Below are positions 11,499 to 22,735 of a stretch of 38,163 nt of DNA, piece after piece. The position numbers and the translations under genes were made by a program. The notes under the pieces are model-generated. The model ran no database searches, was not told the origin of the DNA, and worked only from the letters and a program-made list of their open reading frames with translations. The DNA lies in contig JABVXV010000463.1 in the NCBI GenBank assembly GCA_013365325.1, positions 1-38,163 of the forward strand. Reading direction: 5' to 3'. Position 1 is the first letter of the stretch. Each line of letters opens with the position of its first letter. Source of the DNA: Dipetalonema caudispina. Its lineage: Eukaryota; Nematoda; Chromadorea; Rhabditida; Onchocercidae.

Positions 11499-12969
11499 AT
11501 GGGCGAAGGTGATAGAAAAGCACAGCTTGAAGAAATTCAGTCTATCGAATCGATATACGGTGATTTAATCCATTTTGAATCGTCTTCACAACTGAGCGTA
11601 CGGTTCAACGATGTGCGTTTGACTATTTGTCTTCCCAAACATTACCCAACAAGGTAAAATTTTATCGAAATACATATAGGGAACTATTTCAATGATAATC
11701 CATCTAGTCGAAGAAAGAATGGCGATTTTTAGGTCATTCAATTGTTTACCTCTTACACACCGGATAGCTACAGCAGTTAGATGATTCTCACATTTCAAAA
11801 ACATACCTGAAGTGATCGTATCCACCTTTTTTACCTCACGTCTGAACCTACTTTTACTCATTATCCATTAAAAATTGCATTGGGTTTAAAAATGGTTAAC
11901 TGTTGTTGGTGATCAATTTTTTTTATGACAGTAAGATTGATTGTATAAGATTGGCCCGTAAATGAATGTTGAACTTCAGCTCACCTCCATATTTCGAGCT
12001 TAGTGGTCCATCGTTAACGGAAATCCAGAAAGAAGAGGTCAAAAATTCGATGAATGAAATTTATGCAAGGAATGTTGGGCAGCCGGTTTTGTACGAGTGG
12101 ATTACATATCTGAATGATTATTTAGCCGATGTTGATAGTAGTTTCAAGGAAGAATCAATGGATGAAGATGAATCTCCATCCATAAGTACGAATGTTTTAT
12201 CGCCATCATCGCAGCCGTGTCCAACTATAATCAGTGGCAATTCGCTGGTGGATCGGAAAAGCACATTTCAAGCGCATGTTGCCCAAGTATTTTCCAAGAA
12301 TGAAGTAAATTTTTTACTTTTTTTAAGACATATTTTCCACTTTCCGGATTACCCATATATTTTCATGCATTTTATTTCATCGGTGGTTATATTATATGCC
12401 TGGTTGTTTTTAAGCATTTTTCAGCTTGCTTCCTAAGCTTTGCATTCTACAGGTAACCCTTGTGCTGAATAAGTTGAAAGAAAACAACAAAATTTCAAGA
12501 GCAACACACAATATGTATGCATGGTTAACTGAAGAAAATGTAAACGGTCGCTTGATAAAACAGCACGACTGTGAAGTAAGCTTTCTAATTTAGTCTTTTT
12601 TTCGTGTTTGATTCCAACCATTTTGAGTTCTTTTTGGTGTCCATCACAAAAATGGATTAGATAGTGGAGCGAGTGGATCTGAAAAATGTGCAGCAGACTT
12701 GAGCACAGGTCCCGCTATTTTTGACAAATTTTCTATTTGCCGTTTTCTTTATCGTCCTAGGAGCTCGAGTATGATTTCAGGATGATGGTGAGATCGGTGC
12801 AGGTGCAAAATTATTGAATTTGTTGGAATTGATGAAAGCAAAAAACGTACTGGTGATCATTACTCGCTGGTATGGGGGTATACATCTTGGACCGGATCGG
12901 TTTCGACATATTTGTAACTTGGCGCGTCAGATCCTGGTAGACAATGGTTTTTCTGGTCGTACTTCTTAA
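11499..12969 (+). CDS. IMPACT: IMPACT homologue (RWD + UPF0029), 4 exons, 263 aa
   Basis: IMPACT proteins bind GCN1 and hold back activation of the eIF2alpha kinase GCN2, in the cytosol on ribosomes. Exons 11499-11653, 11980-12304, 12453-12575, 12781-12969; phases agree and total 792 nt. Residues 1 to about 95 form the RWD domain, with the family YPxxxPP signature (YPTSSPP) across the first splice. A low-complexity acidic/Ser linker follows (about 98-130). The C-terminal IMPACT/UPF0029 domain shows the RKSTFQAH start, DDGE, RWYGG and LGPDRFRHI. Length is close to that of other invertebrate homologues. AATAAA at 13094-13099 is a possible 3' end. Codon use is richer in G+C than in the QSOX gene. 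An antisense 91-codon ORF over exon 1/intron 1 is treated as a shadow. C. elegans names this gene impt-1. Confidence 0.95.
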
Positions 12970-13093
12970 CCTCAAAATTTCCTTTTTTTATTATTTTGCT
13001 TGTTAAATTGGATAAAAAGGAAGGATAAAGAATTTTCGGAATACAATCTCTAAATTCGTAAATGATAAATACATTTTTTGACAGATAAATCTC

Positions 13094-13099
13094 AATAAA
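13094..13099 (+). terminator. candidate poly(A) signal of IMPACT
   Basis: AATAAA 125 bases past the IMPACT stop codon. A plausible 3'UTR length for a nematode, but AATAAA is common by chance in this sequence. Confidence 0.4.
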
Positions 13100-14583
13100 T
13101 TCCTTTAGTTATTTTTTTTATAAGGCATGTGAGAAAGTTTTCGGACTTCCGTTGTATTTAGCAGCTTACTTCGTCTGTGCAGCAATTGTCCATGTCTGAG
13201 TGAATTCGCAGAAGATTGTTTCCAAATATTTTTTCAACTATTTTTAATTTTATTTAAATCATAAAATTATATCAAAAAAACACTGACTGTGATAAATTTT
13301 ACATTCATTTTATTGCTTAGTTATGTTCTAATTGTTCTTTGATGCTTTTGAAAATGCATGAAACAAAGTCCTCAATATCGGGGTAAAGGGACTCGGAAAA
13401 TCTTGTTTAGTGGGTTCGTAAAAGTATTTCATCCTGTTAATAGTAACGTGAAATCTAAATAAGATTCGTCTTTTTATATCTTCGTCTTTGCTTGGATGCT
13501 GTTAATTACTTCCTGCTTAAATGTTCATTCGTTTTAAACCTTTATAAATCCAGTTCCATTACTAGTTTCTGAGAAAAAGTACTTTTCCATCGTTCTACCC
13601 TCTCTTAATATTTCCCAGAAATGTAATTTATCATTGAAGTGATTTACGTGTATCTTTCAGTTATCATTGTTGATTGAATGTTCTTCCTTTTTACCAATCG
13701 TATTGGACAAATACGTTTTAAATATTGCTTTTTTTATTAACTTATGTAATGTGATGTTTTTTACCTTTTTAAATATGATACGCTTTTTAATACTATATTG
13801 TATTTTCGTTTTAAAATAAGCACCAATATGTGTTAGTGAGACAATTATCTTGATCAGTCATCTTGGATTTTCAACACTAATTCATGGTAGCATCTTAAGG
13901 ATTAATGTTCTTATTATAATTAGCGGATCTCAAAATGTATTTACTGCTAAACTGTGATTCAGTGATGTAATGAAAGACATATTTTTTAGTTAATACTGCT
14001 TAAGGGGTTGAATATTTAGCATTTCTATTCCAAATTATCAGAAATTCTATATAACATTGTGATAAACAAGGAAAGCTAATAATACGATAGCTCAATCAAA
14101 ATCCGGATCAGATATGTGCCTTAGGGGTAGTTTTTCAAATTTTTTAGCATTAGCAACGTACTGTCGGTGGATGATTCTGCCTTTTTTACATGAAAACCAA
14201 AAGCGTTGTGAGTGTTTTACATTGAGAAGTTGTACCCTACAGCCGACAGTGCGTAATTTAAAGTGAAATTTGAAAATTGTATTCAGATATGACATTTGTA
14301 TGCAGGCTCTTAATGATTCCAAAGATATATTTTTTGTATTACTTCTATTCAGACAATATTTCTAAGCTATATTTTTATGATATTTGATGATGGAATCATT
14401 GTACAGTAGGACTACGCTTTAGTGCTCATTTCATTTAAGTTCATTAAATTGCAATAAAGAAGTTTTAGAATCGAGTTTCGAGCTCCTAATTTCATTAAAA
14501 AGGAAAAAGAAAAGACTAGTTTTTAGGTCTTAATTTAGAAATTGGTCTTCTTTTTTTTTACTTTAATGTATGAGTGTCTGTTT

Positions 14584-14609
14584 CATAGAATGCAGCTTTG
14601 CATTCTATG
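14584..14609. repeat. perfect 11-bp inverted repeat, 4-base loop
   Basis: CATAGAATGCA (14584-14594) and its exact reverse complement (14599-14609) are separated by GCTT. Downstream bases are not a T-run, so a Pol III terminator role is not suggested. Confidence 0.7.
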
Positions 14610-15498
14610 GTTTTGGACTGCAATTGTAATGCATTTGCAAGCGAATAAAAAATGACTTGGGTATTCAGTTATTGATGTTTGTGTATTAGAATGCTAATGA
14701 TTGATTTCCAATAGGGTAAAAAGTTTACTGCAGTAGTAGGAGACAGGAAAGGAAAGAATGAAGTGAAATACCGATATATTTGATGAAATATTTGTGATCG
14801 GTTAATACTTTTATCTGCCAAATTAAATTTAATTCGAAATTCGATCAAATGTATTCCTTTCATATTTTTCTCATCAATAATACATTGACAGTTCATCGTC
14901 ATTTTTTCATGTTTGCTTCTTCACCTCTACAGCAAAAATATTTTTTGAGATAAAACTTATTCAACTGGATTGAAGCATTTTAGCAGTTTTTTTTTTTTTT
15001 TTTCATTTGCAATTACGTCAAACGTACAAAATATATCATTCTTTGCTGATATCCTGAAAGAATTGAATAAATGAAGTTGGATATTGGAAAGTTTAATACG
15101 ATTGTAATTAATTGTATTTGCTTTTAAAAATAATTAATCCTTCAATTATGAGATAATAGAAACAAAATAATATTTATGCTTAATGTTGTTAAGCATTATA
15201 AAACATTTTATTGCTATATTTCATTTCAAAAGTTTTGTATGAACAGAATTAATCATATAATACACAATTTATGCTACATTATAGTATACAAACTTAATCG
15301 CTATATCATTCATTAATCATAATAAATAATCATTATTCTTATCGTTAATGATAATCATTACTATTATTATATAGCTTATATACACTTAACAGATTTATTC
15401 ATTGAAAGAAAAAGTCATCGAATAAAATGGCGTACTATCACTGATTACATCGAATCACAATGATGAATCATTATGGCTGGATTTTCAGGAAATTTAAT

Positions 15499-15555
15499 GT
15501 CTGTGTCTGTGTGTCTGTATGTGTGTGTGTATGTGTGTGTGTGTGTGTATGTGTC
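15499..15555. repeat. (GT)n microsatellite with CT/AT interruptions
   Basis: Alternating GT with CTGT and ATGT interruptions. Long alternating purine-pyrimidine runs of this type can adopt Z-DNA; here it is most simply a microsatellite. Confidence 0.9.
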
Positions 15556-15917
15556 TATTTGTCTTTTTGGTGGTATGCATTTGCTGTGATGACCCGGTTG
15601 GAGACGGTTCCGCTTTGTCAATAAATTGTCATCATCATTGAGGCACATTGATGATTGCCAAGAATTCGGTATAATTTCGTAACTGATGATACTGATTGAA
15701 ATTTCACTTTATTTTTGATATCTTCAAGTTAAACTCATTTCTTTTAACACTCTTTATTATCATTTTATCTAAGTTATTCAAATAATTTCATCGTGAAACG
15801 TAGTTTGTTGTTCATTTTTTTTCTTTTTAATTTAAAACAATTTTTGGTATAGCTATTATTAAGTGAAGAAATAACGACAATTATCGATATCATTAATTGT
15901 AATTTGCTATAATAGCT

Positions 15918-18900
15918 ATGCTATTACCTATTTCAATGGAAGATTTGGAATTGTTTCCAAAGAATAAGCAATTGGTATTGCCTGAATTACCGGTTGCACA
16001 ATTTTTACCGGATGAATTCGAACAGGTATAAATCGAAATATCTACCTTTGATCCAAAAAAAATATTTGATATCAGGCAATTATTCTTTTTCATCATATTG
16101 ATGAACAAAAATATTCCTTCAAATTTTTCATAATTAATTTCTAGTATGTATTTGTCAATTTTACATCATTTAAATTATCTTCAAAGAGAAAAAAGCCAAT
16201 TTCAACCTAATAAAAAGAAAGGAATTTCTTTTGATATGAAATCGAAGGATTCAATTTTAGATGCGTAATCAATTAGCGAAAATTTGGTGGTCTCGACTTA
16301 TCATCTCCGTACGTGGTTACGTTGCAAATTATATTAAGAATGACGATGAGAAGCTATTTCTTGCTGATGATGCATTTATTATTATTCATCGTAATCTTGT
16401 CGAATCAACCGTAACTAATGCTATACAGCAGGTTTGTAGCAACTTTCTCATAAATAATAAAAAAAGAAAAGAAAAAATAAATTTTTAGAAATTTTTTTCC
16501 AAGCAATCTTTGTTCCAGGAAAACCTGTCAATTTAAAAATTTTGAATGACTTCCCTTTCTTCTGCAAGTCAAAGAAATGAAGAAAAAATCGAAAAGATCA
16601 AAATATTGTTTATAAGAAGCAGCAAAAAAAAAAGAAAAAAAAAAGAACTCAAAATGAAATTGATGATGAACGAAGTACACTGATGAAGAAAAATTGAAAT
16701 AAATTAAACATCAATTAGAAATGTTAAGAAGGATTAAAGACAGTTTTTTCTGAAAAAAAAATTGGAAGACAGAATGGTTAACTTATAGTTGGTGAAATTG
16801 AAATGATATGAAAGAGGAAAAGAAAGTAAAAAAGGAAATGGAAAAAAAAAGGGTATATAAGTTGTTGTAAATCATATGAATCATCAATCAATCTATCTAT
16901 CTATCTTTATTTGATCATTAAAATTAATCAAGCTCATTTTACATTCTGATACATTGTGATTGGATTTTTTGAAACACTTCTATTATTTTTATCAGTAATA
17001 ACAAATAGAGGTTATCATTAAAAAGATAAAATTTAAAAGATGTAAAGCCATCAAAATCTCGAATTTTAACCTTTGATCCACTCTTTGCCATATTACATAC
17101 CGTTAAATCATTGATAATCAATCTATTTACTGAGTAACATACTAATAGTTTTCTTTTAATTAACGAACTGAAAATATATCGAATAAATATAATTGATATA
17201 AAATAAGGATAATTGTATTAAAATTCCTTTTGGATTTAACTATAGAAAACTTTAATTAAACTGAACTTAATTGGTTTCAACTACAACAAACCAAAATTCT
17301 TGTATAGAAGTTTGTTCAATTAAATCGTCAATCCAATTATAATTCACATCGATTGATGATAATATGAAGAATTATGAGCAAATGTATAAGTGGAAATTTT
17401 TATTTTAAAAAGCACCAGAATGATTCTGATTTAAATCATCATTAATTAAATCTTTCTTTGATATCTTAACATTATTTTTCAAAATTAAGAAAAAAAAAAT
17501 TTACAGCAATGACTAAGCATCATTTTCTACTCTCTTCTCAATCTTATTTACATATTCCATCATTTGATCTTATCATCAACATTTTCTTTTACTCTAAAAA
17601 AGAAAATATTGATATCGAAATTGAAAAAGAAAAGGGTTATTTTATTCACAAAATAATCGAATTTATTAAATATTCGTCGTAAATGAATTTGCAGAATATC
17701 ACTTCTTCATGATATTCTTATTTTTTTTTTCTTTTCCAGGAAAATAATTTCTGTAAATATTATATTTTCTAATGTTATTAGGAAGGAAATAATTTTTTGT
17801 TATAAAATGAAATTGCTGTTGAAATTTACAAATTTTCGATTTAATTTCAGAAGAAAAATAAATTGATAGTACAAGAGTATTGAGATATATATTAACTGAT
17901 TATTGGAATACTTTTAAAAAGCGATTGCCAAAAAATAGTAATTATTAAAGATCATGGATTCTGAGTGAATGTGAAAAATTAAAAAAAGTTATAAGTTATG
18001 GTTGAGAAAATTTTCAGAAAGGATAGGAAAACCATTTTTACTTAATTATATGCTACACTCTATTCATAAGCAAAACATACAAATGAATTTATCCCGAAAT
18101 TTTTTTTGTAAGCGAACCATTGAAATGTAAAAATAAAAAGGAGTAGTTAGATTTTGTAATGAAATTCTGAAGACAGGGAAAAAGAATAAAAATATTGCCG
18201 AATTATAGGTTGATCGAGAATTTCAACGAATAGATCAGTGAGAAAAATCAATAATTTCAAATAATTAATCGCTAAAAATATTTAAAATAATTAATCGCTA
18301 AGAAATGTACATAAATAATTTTTCCCTCAAATATGGATTTTTAGTTTCTAACTGATCTAGAATTTATTGTTAATTATCCGGATGTAATTGCAATTCTTAA
18401 CGATCTCGACAACGGCTTATCGAAACGTAATCCATTCACAAATCCTAAAAGTAGCGATTATTTTATCAGGTTATTATTTCTTTATTCTTCTATTCTTAGA
18501 TATTCAGAAATTTACCGAATTTAAAATTTTTGCTTTTTTCCTTTCTTAAATTTTAATTATATTTCAAATATCTATTTATCTGTTTAATAATTTTTTCAGG
18601 ATATACGGCGAACCGAATACAGCAACATATCGCATCACAAATGCTCAAATTATTGCTCATATTACATTTATGCATACATTCTCTATACTACAACAAAGAT
18701 GGAAGTTTTCAGCAAAAAAACGTAAAGGTATCCGATTTCAAGAGGATCCGGAATGGCAACCTGATGATCGTGTCGTCCTGTTTCAACATTTTTTTAAAGG
18801 TTTATAAACTTTCTACAAGTTTACTGTAATATATGCAAATATGAATCTTCCTTAAAGTTATGTATAGCTATTTATCTCACACTAAATAAATTACTGCGAA

Positions 18901-20553
18901 AACATTATTCATCAGTAACACCGTAAAAACGTTTGGATAATAATCAGATTTTTTTTAAATTTTTTAAAAAATTTTGAAATGATGCACATTACTACATGCG
19001 CCATTTGTGATTTTTTCATCTAATAAATAATAGATGAAATTATTTTCAACTGGGATAAGAAGGATAAGTATGAAAATTGAACATGTAATTAAATATGGAT
19101 TAATTATAAACTCAAATATTGCCTCATTATATTGTATTATAATAATTATGCCTATTACATACAACATTAAGAATATTTCAATAGTATGTTAATTAAATTT
19201 GATGAGCTATTTAATTTTAATTTAATTTTCATTCTAAGGTATTCATCGATTTTTTTCCCTTCATTTTATCAAGGACATAGCATTTTTTTTTTTTCGTTTG
19301 ATAACTTTTTGCCAATGATATTCATTAAAATGATCGTATCTTATCGTTGACAATCCTTTTGGTCATTCATTGTTACATTTAATAGTGTTTCCGTTGAAAT
19401 TGAAAGGCTTTTAACCTAATCTTATTTATAGTCTTTTGTCGAAATCAATTTTAAAAAAAGAACCATTGACCCAATTTTATTTATAATTCTTCTGATCTTT
19501 AAACACAGCATCATCAAATGTGTTTATTTCATTATGACCTGAAAAATCAATTCAAATATAGTTCAATTTATCATAAATATTTAAATCTATCATTTAATGG
19601 ATTCAATAATAATTTATTTTGATAAAATTGTCACATTTTGTCATCGGCAACATTTTGGGCCATTCCACATCTAATAATGCTTTTGCTGAAAATAATTAAA
19701 CAGATGTAATATTAGTTTAGTAAACATTTCAATTTTGAACAATTTAATAGAGCGTGGGCAGAAATTTAATAAATTCTTTCCTCCAAATGGCATTAGATTT
19801 TTAAAAAGGTGAAGGAATGGAAGAAAAAGGAAGGAAACTTTGATTGCAATTTAAGTTAGGTTAATGCCAGGTCTATTTGATTCATTTTCATGCACGCTTG
19901 GTAAGTTACTGGACAATCTTTTGAAAGGATAGTGTTATTTTTTGACCTACTTAAAAAAAAAAAACCTACTAATACTTTCAACCAGGAAGAAGTAACCTAA
20001 GTAAGCTGCTTAATTTAATGAAATAATTTATTGATTGACATCATAAAGCTTTTAGGATCTACCAATATATATCATGTGGCCAATTTATCACTAGAAATAA
20101 ACTAAGCTAGTAAATTAGACAATTTTGATAGCATGAATGATAAAGTAATTACCTCAAAATTATGTCGAAATAAGCTTCAGAAAAAAAAAGACAAAATTTA
20201 TTTTTAAAATTTCCAATCTGTAAAATTTTTTCTCGTAGAAAAAATTCCAATCTTTTTTTAACTTAAAAAAAATCAATCAAAAGATAATTTGTTTATTTGT
20301 AGGAAATCGAACATGGGTAATGACTGATTTTGATCGGCATATTATTAATGTATGGCGTCCAAAAGGATCAGTGGTAATCTTTGGTGATCGTTTTATTAAA
20401 GATAAGCAACGATTTGGATATTCTTTATGTTTTTATTGTGGTATGTTAGAACAACAAATTGGTCAATTTAATAGCCATCGACAACGACGATACTGCTCTC
20501 AAAAATGCTTAAATGCTGCACTTGCTGAAGACAACAATATAGAACGAATTTGA
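15918..20553 (+). CDS. unrecognised protein with C-terminal C2C2 zinc motif, 5 exons, 284 aa
   Basis: I do not recognise this family. Exons 15918-16025, 16261-16431, 18345-18469, 18600-18799, 20303-20553; all junctions have GT-AG and the phases agree (855 nt). The start is the first ATG after an in-frame TAA at 15900-15902. Residues 1-36 are Pro/Leu-rich and acidic; 37-200 are mixed, with a basic patch (KKRKG near 175-180) that could serve nuclear localisation. The last exon carries CFYC at 244-247 and RYCSQKC at 264-270, i.e. C-x2-C-x18-C-x3-C with a Gly after the second Cys. That pattern resembles FCS/MYM/TRASH-type treble-clef zinc motifs, which bind nucleic acid or protein, but the match rests on spacing only. 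No signal peptide or membrane segment. Introns 2 and 4 are long (about 1.9 and 1.5 kb). The exon structure makes a real gene very likely; the function is unknown. Confidence 0.8.
16432..18344 (+). other. long intron 2 of the zinc-motif gene
   Basis: About 1.9 kb without supported coding sequence. It includes purine-rich stretches on the + strand (about 16555-16860), a (CTAT)n short run near 16891-16905 and a tandem 13-18 bp repeat containing ATAATTAATCGCTAA near 18260-18302. Confidence 0.55.
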
Positions 20554-21265
20554 GTATTAATTGGAAAAATTTGAATATAGAATATTTATTGCATATTTGT
20601 AATTCTTATTGTTTATTAACATTTGTGATTGTTGTAATACTACAATACTATATGATCATTTTATATATTAAAAAAGAAATGTATATGCATATTTTGTGTT
20701 ACATTTAAGCTATGATATACAAATAAGCAATTCTTTCAAATATTCAAATTTCATTTATCATTTACGTATTTACTGAAATTAACGGTATAATAATATCAAA
20801 ACAAACATATATAAAGTATTATTCGTACTAGCATTATTCATTACAAATAATATTAATACTATATATTATATTTTACAATATTAATTCATACATTTATATC
20901 ATCTAATTATGATCTTTCTATTAATTTCCATTTACGTAAATATTTGTATATTATTTTTAAAATGTGCTATGTATGATATGTTTCATTTGAATTTCAAATA
21001 TATTCTGTAAATATTAATATAATTTTGTCAATTAAATTATTGGCCATTCGTTTGAAATTCATATTAACAGGAAAACCAATAGCAGAAAAAAGAAATGAAA
21101 TAATTCTTGAATCATAAAAAATTTTAATTTCAGTAATATTTTAAGTCGAAGAATAGTTTTAGAATATTTTTGCAGTAATATATATCATGAAAGCATTGTA
21201 AATTTGGAAAAACAACGAGAAATTTCATAAATTTTACTAAAAACTAGAAGGATTTACATAGGAAC
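20554..21265. other. intergenic before tRNA-Leu
   Basis: Very AT-rich, with no ORF or clear AATAAA seen after the upstream gene. Nothing else is identifiable. Confidence 0.5.
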
Positions 21266-21349
21266 GTCCGTCTGGCCGAGCGGTCTAAGGCGTTGCGTTC
21301 AGGTCGCAATCTACTTCGGTGGGCGCAGGTTCGAATCCTGCGGCGGACA
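21266..21349 (+). tRNA. tRNA-Leu (anticodon CAG)
   Basis: Complete cloverleaf. The 7-bp acceptor is GTCCGTC with GGCGGAC (one T-G pair). The A box reads TGGCCGAGCGG. The anticodon stem TTGCG/CGCAA encloses loop TTCAGGT with CAG at 21300-21302. A long variable arm (CTACTTCGGTGGG-type) marks a class II tRNA. The T arm is GCAGG-TTCGAAT-CCTGC, containing the B box GGTTCGAATCC. Discriminator base A. No intron. TTTT at about 21364-21367 is a Pol III stop. It reads CUG codons. Confidence 0.97.
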
Positions 21350-22695
21350 AAACTAATAGGACTGTTTTGATTTCATTTAAAAATAATATCTACAATTATT
21401 TGTTGTGTAAATCTTATGTTTTATGAGGAAAATTTCAACAAAGGAAAATTTTAACATTCAAAAAAAGAAATATTTTTAAATAAAAAAAAATGTTGCAATA
21501 AAAATATTTCTTCATTTTTAAGGTATGTTTAAAGTTTATATAAAAATCTAAACCCAATGATTTCCTTAGTAAGAATTATCCTTTTTTTTAAAAAAAAAAA
21601 AATTTTGAATTCATCAAAATTTTATAACAACAGAAAGACAAACATATAGCTTAAAAGAATGAAAAACGAATAGTTCAATTTTGTTTGTTGAAGAATTTTG
21701 AACCTACGCTTTATTAAATAGATTGCAATACAAATGAGAAACATTAAATCATCCCGTTGAATGAACCCATTAAAATTCATCGAAGTTTTTAATGACTTCG
21801 TTATTTCATCCTTTTAAATTAATAACTTCAAAAATATCATAAACATTGTTCGTTCGATAACGTTTCTATTTATGGTGGATTTTTTAAAATGTAATTACAA
21901 ATGAGTTACCTTCATTAAATTAACATAAAGTGGCAATATTTGTTGAGCACATTATGCTTAATTTATCAAATTTCATCAATTTCTTATCGATTATTTAATT
22001 CGAAATGTGATCAATGATATCATTTGAGGAAGTATCTTTTCATAGGATAAATTGATTATTGATAATATTGGAATGTTTATTCGAAATATTGTTTCAAATT
22101 TTTTGAAAATATAAAAATTTTATTTGAAAGTTTCTCGAAAATAAAAGTTTTTCCAATTTCATTTATATACAATTAGAATTTGGGATGTATATTTGCATAC
22201 GGAGGTGTTAAATTAAAATTTCAAAATGCCAAAGAGGCGCCTCTTTTATTCATTCTTTTGTTTGGGACATTGTAAAGGTTATAGGTTACGGTGAGATAGT
22301 ATTGTATTGTTAGAGGGTAAGAAAATTACAAAAAGAATAATATAATATTGTTGAAGCAATGTTTGAAAGTAGGAAAATGAATTATTGCTGAAGAGACGAC
22401 AGAGACGAATGAAATTTCTTGAATATAATAATGATTTAGAAAGTATGAAAAATTTTTGCAGAGCGGTTGAATTGTTAGAGATTTATTCAGCGAGTTTTAT
22501 TTAAGTGGTAAGATTTTAATTTTTATTGTTTAAATAAATTATACTCTTAAAGGGAAACAAACTAGTGTTCCAACAAACTCTTATTTATTCTTTATAACCA
22601 TCGATGTATATCTTACACCACTATTCTAACAACAATACCGTAAAATCTGTGTTATGATTAGATGTAAATCTTAGCTTGTTTATAAATGATGTAGA
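21350..22695. other. intergenic between tRNA-Leu and PLK4
   Basis: No gene seen. Contains A/T runs near 21580-21601 and one GC-rich palindrome (listed). Base composition becomes less AT-rich from about 22.2 kb onward. Confidence 0.5.
22231..22246. repeat. perfect 16-bp GC-rich palindrome
   Basis: AAAGAGGCGCCTCTTT equals its own reverse complement. It stands out in a strongly AT-rich neighbourhood and lies about 500 bases before the PLK4 start, so a dimeric-protein binding site is conceivable. Confidence 0.6.
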
Positions 22696-22726
22696 TCTCT
22701 TTCAGGATATCATGTGCTGCAATTGA
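22696..22726 (+). promoter_or_regulatory. possible trans-splice acceptor and 4-codon uORF before PLK4
   Basis: TCTCTTTCAG ends at 22705. An ATG at 22712 opens a 4-codon ORF closing with TGA at 22724-22726, ahead of the proposed PLK4 ATG at 22736. The acceptor fits spliced-leader addition; both parts are inferences. Confidence 0.35.
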
Positions 22727-22735
22727 ATCACTACA

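Larger units (their letters stand above)
12970..15917. other. intergenic between IMPACT and the zinc-motif gene
   Basis: No supported gene. Contains the hairpin at 14584-14609, a (GT)n tract near 15499-15555, poly(T) near 14989-15003 and AT-rich filler. A 76-codon minus-strand ORF (14092-14322) looks protein-like in composition but has no start, splice or homology support. A TATAG acceptor at 15851-15852 is a possible trans-splice site for the next gene. Confidence 0.5.

Noticed and set aside
11586..11861. 91-codon minus-strand ORF
   Set aside because: It lies antisense to IMPACT exon 1 and intron 1, and the sense strand is clearly coding.
13124..13150. GTGAGAAAGTTTTCGGACT string resembling a mariner terminal repeat
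   Set aside because: I found no inverted partner and no transposase frame within 3 kb; the resemblance is from memory of the family only.
13317..13406. Short minus-strand frame with protein-like composition ending in TAA
   Set aside because: Only 29 codons, no acceptor or start, and no recognisable motif.
14092..14322. 76-codon minus-strand ORF
   Set aside because: No splice sites, no homology that I recognise and no supporting signals; length is possible by chance.
15445..15648. Thr/His-rich ORF on the minus strand
   Set aside because: Produced by translation of the (GT)n microsatellite.
16600..16865. Lys/Glu-rich coiled-coil exon inside intron 2 of the zinc-motif gene
   Set aside because: All three + frames contain stops within short distances; the purine bias alone creates the impression.
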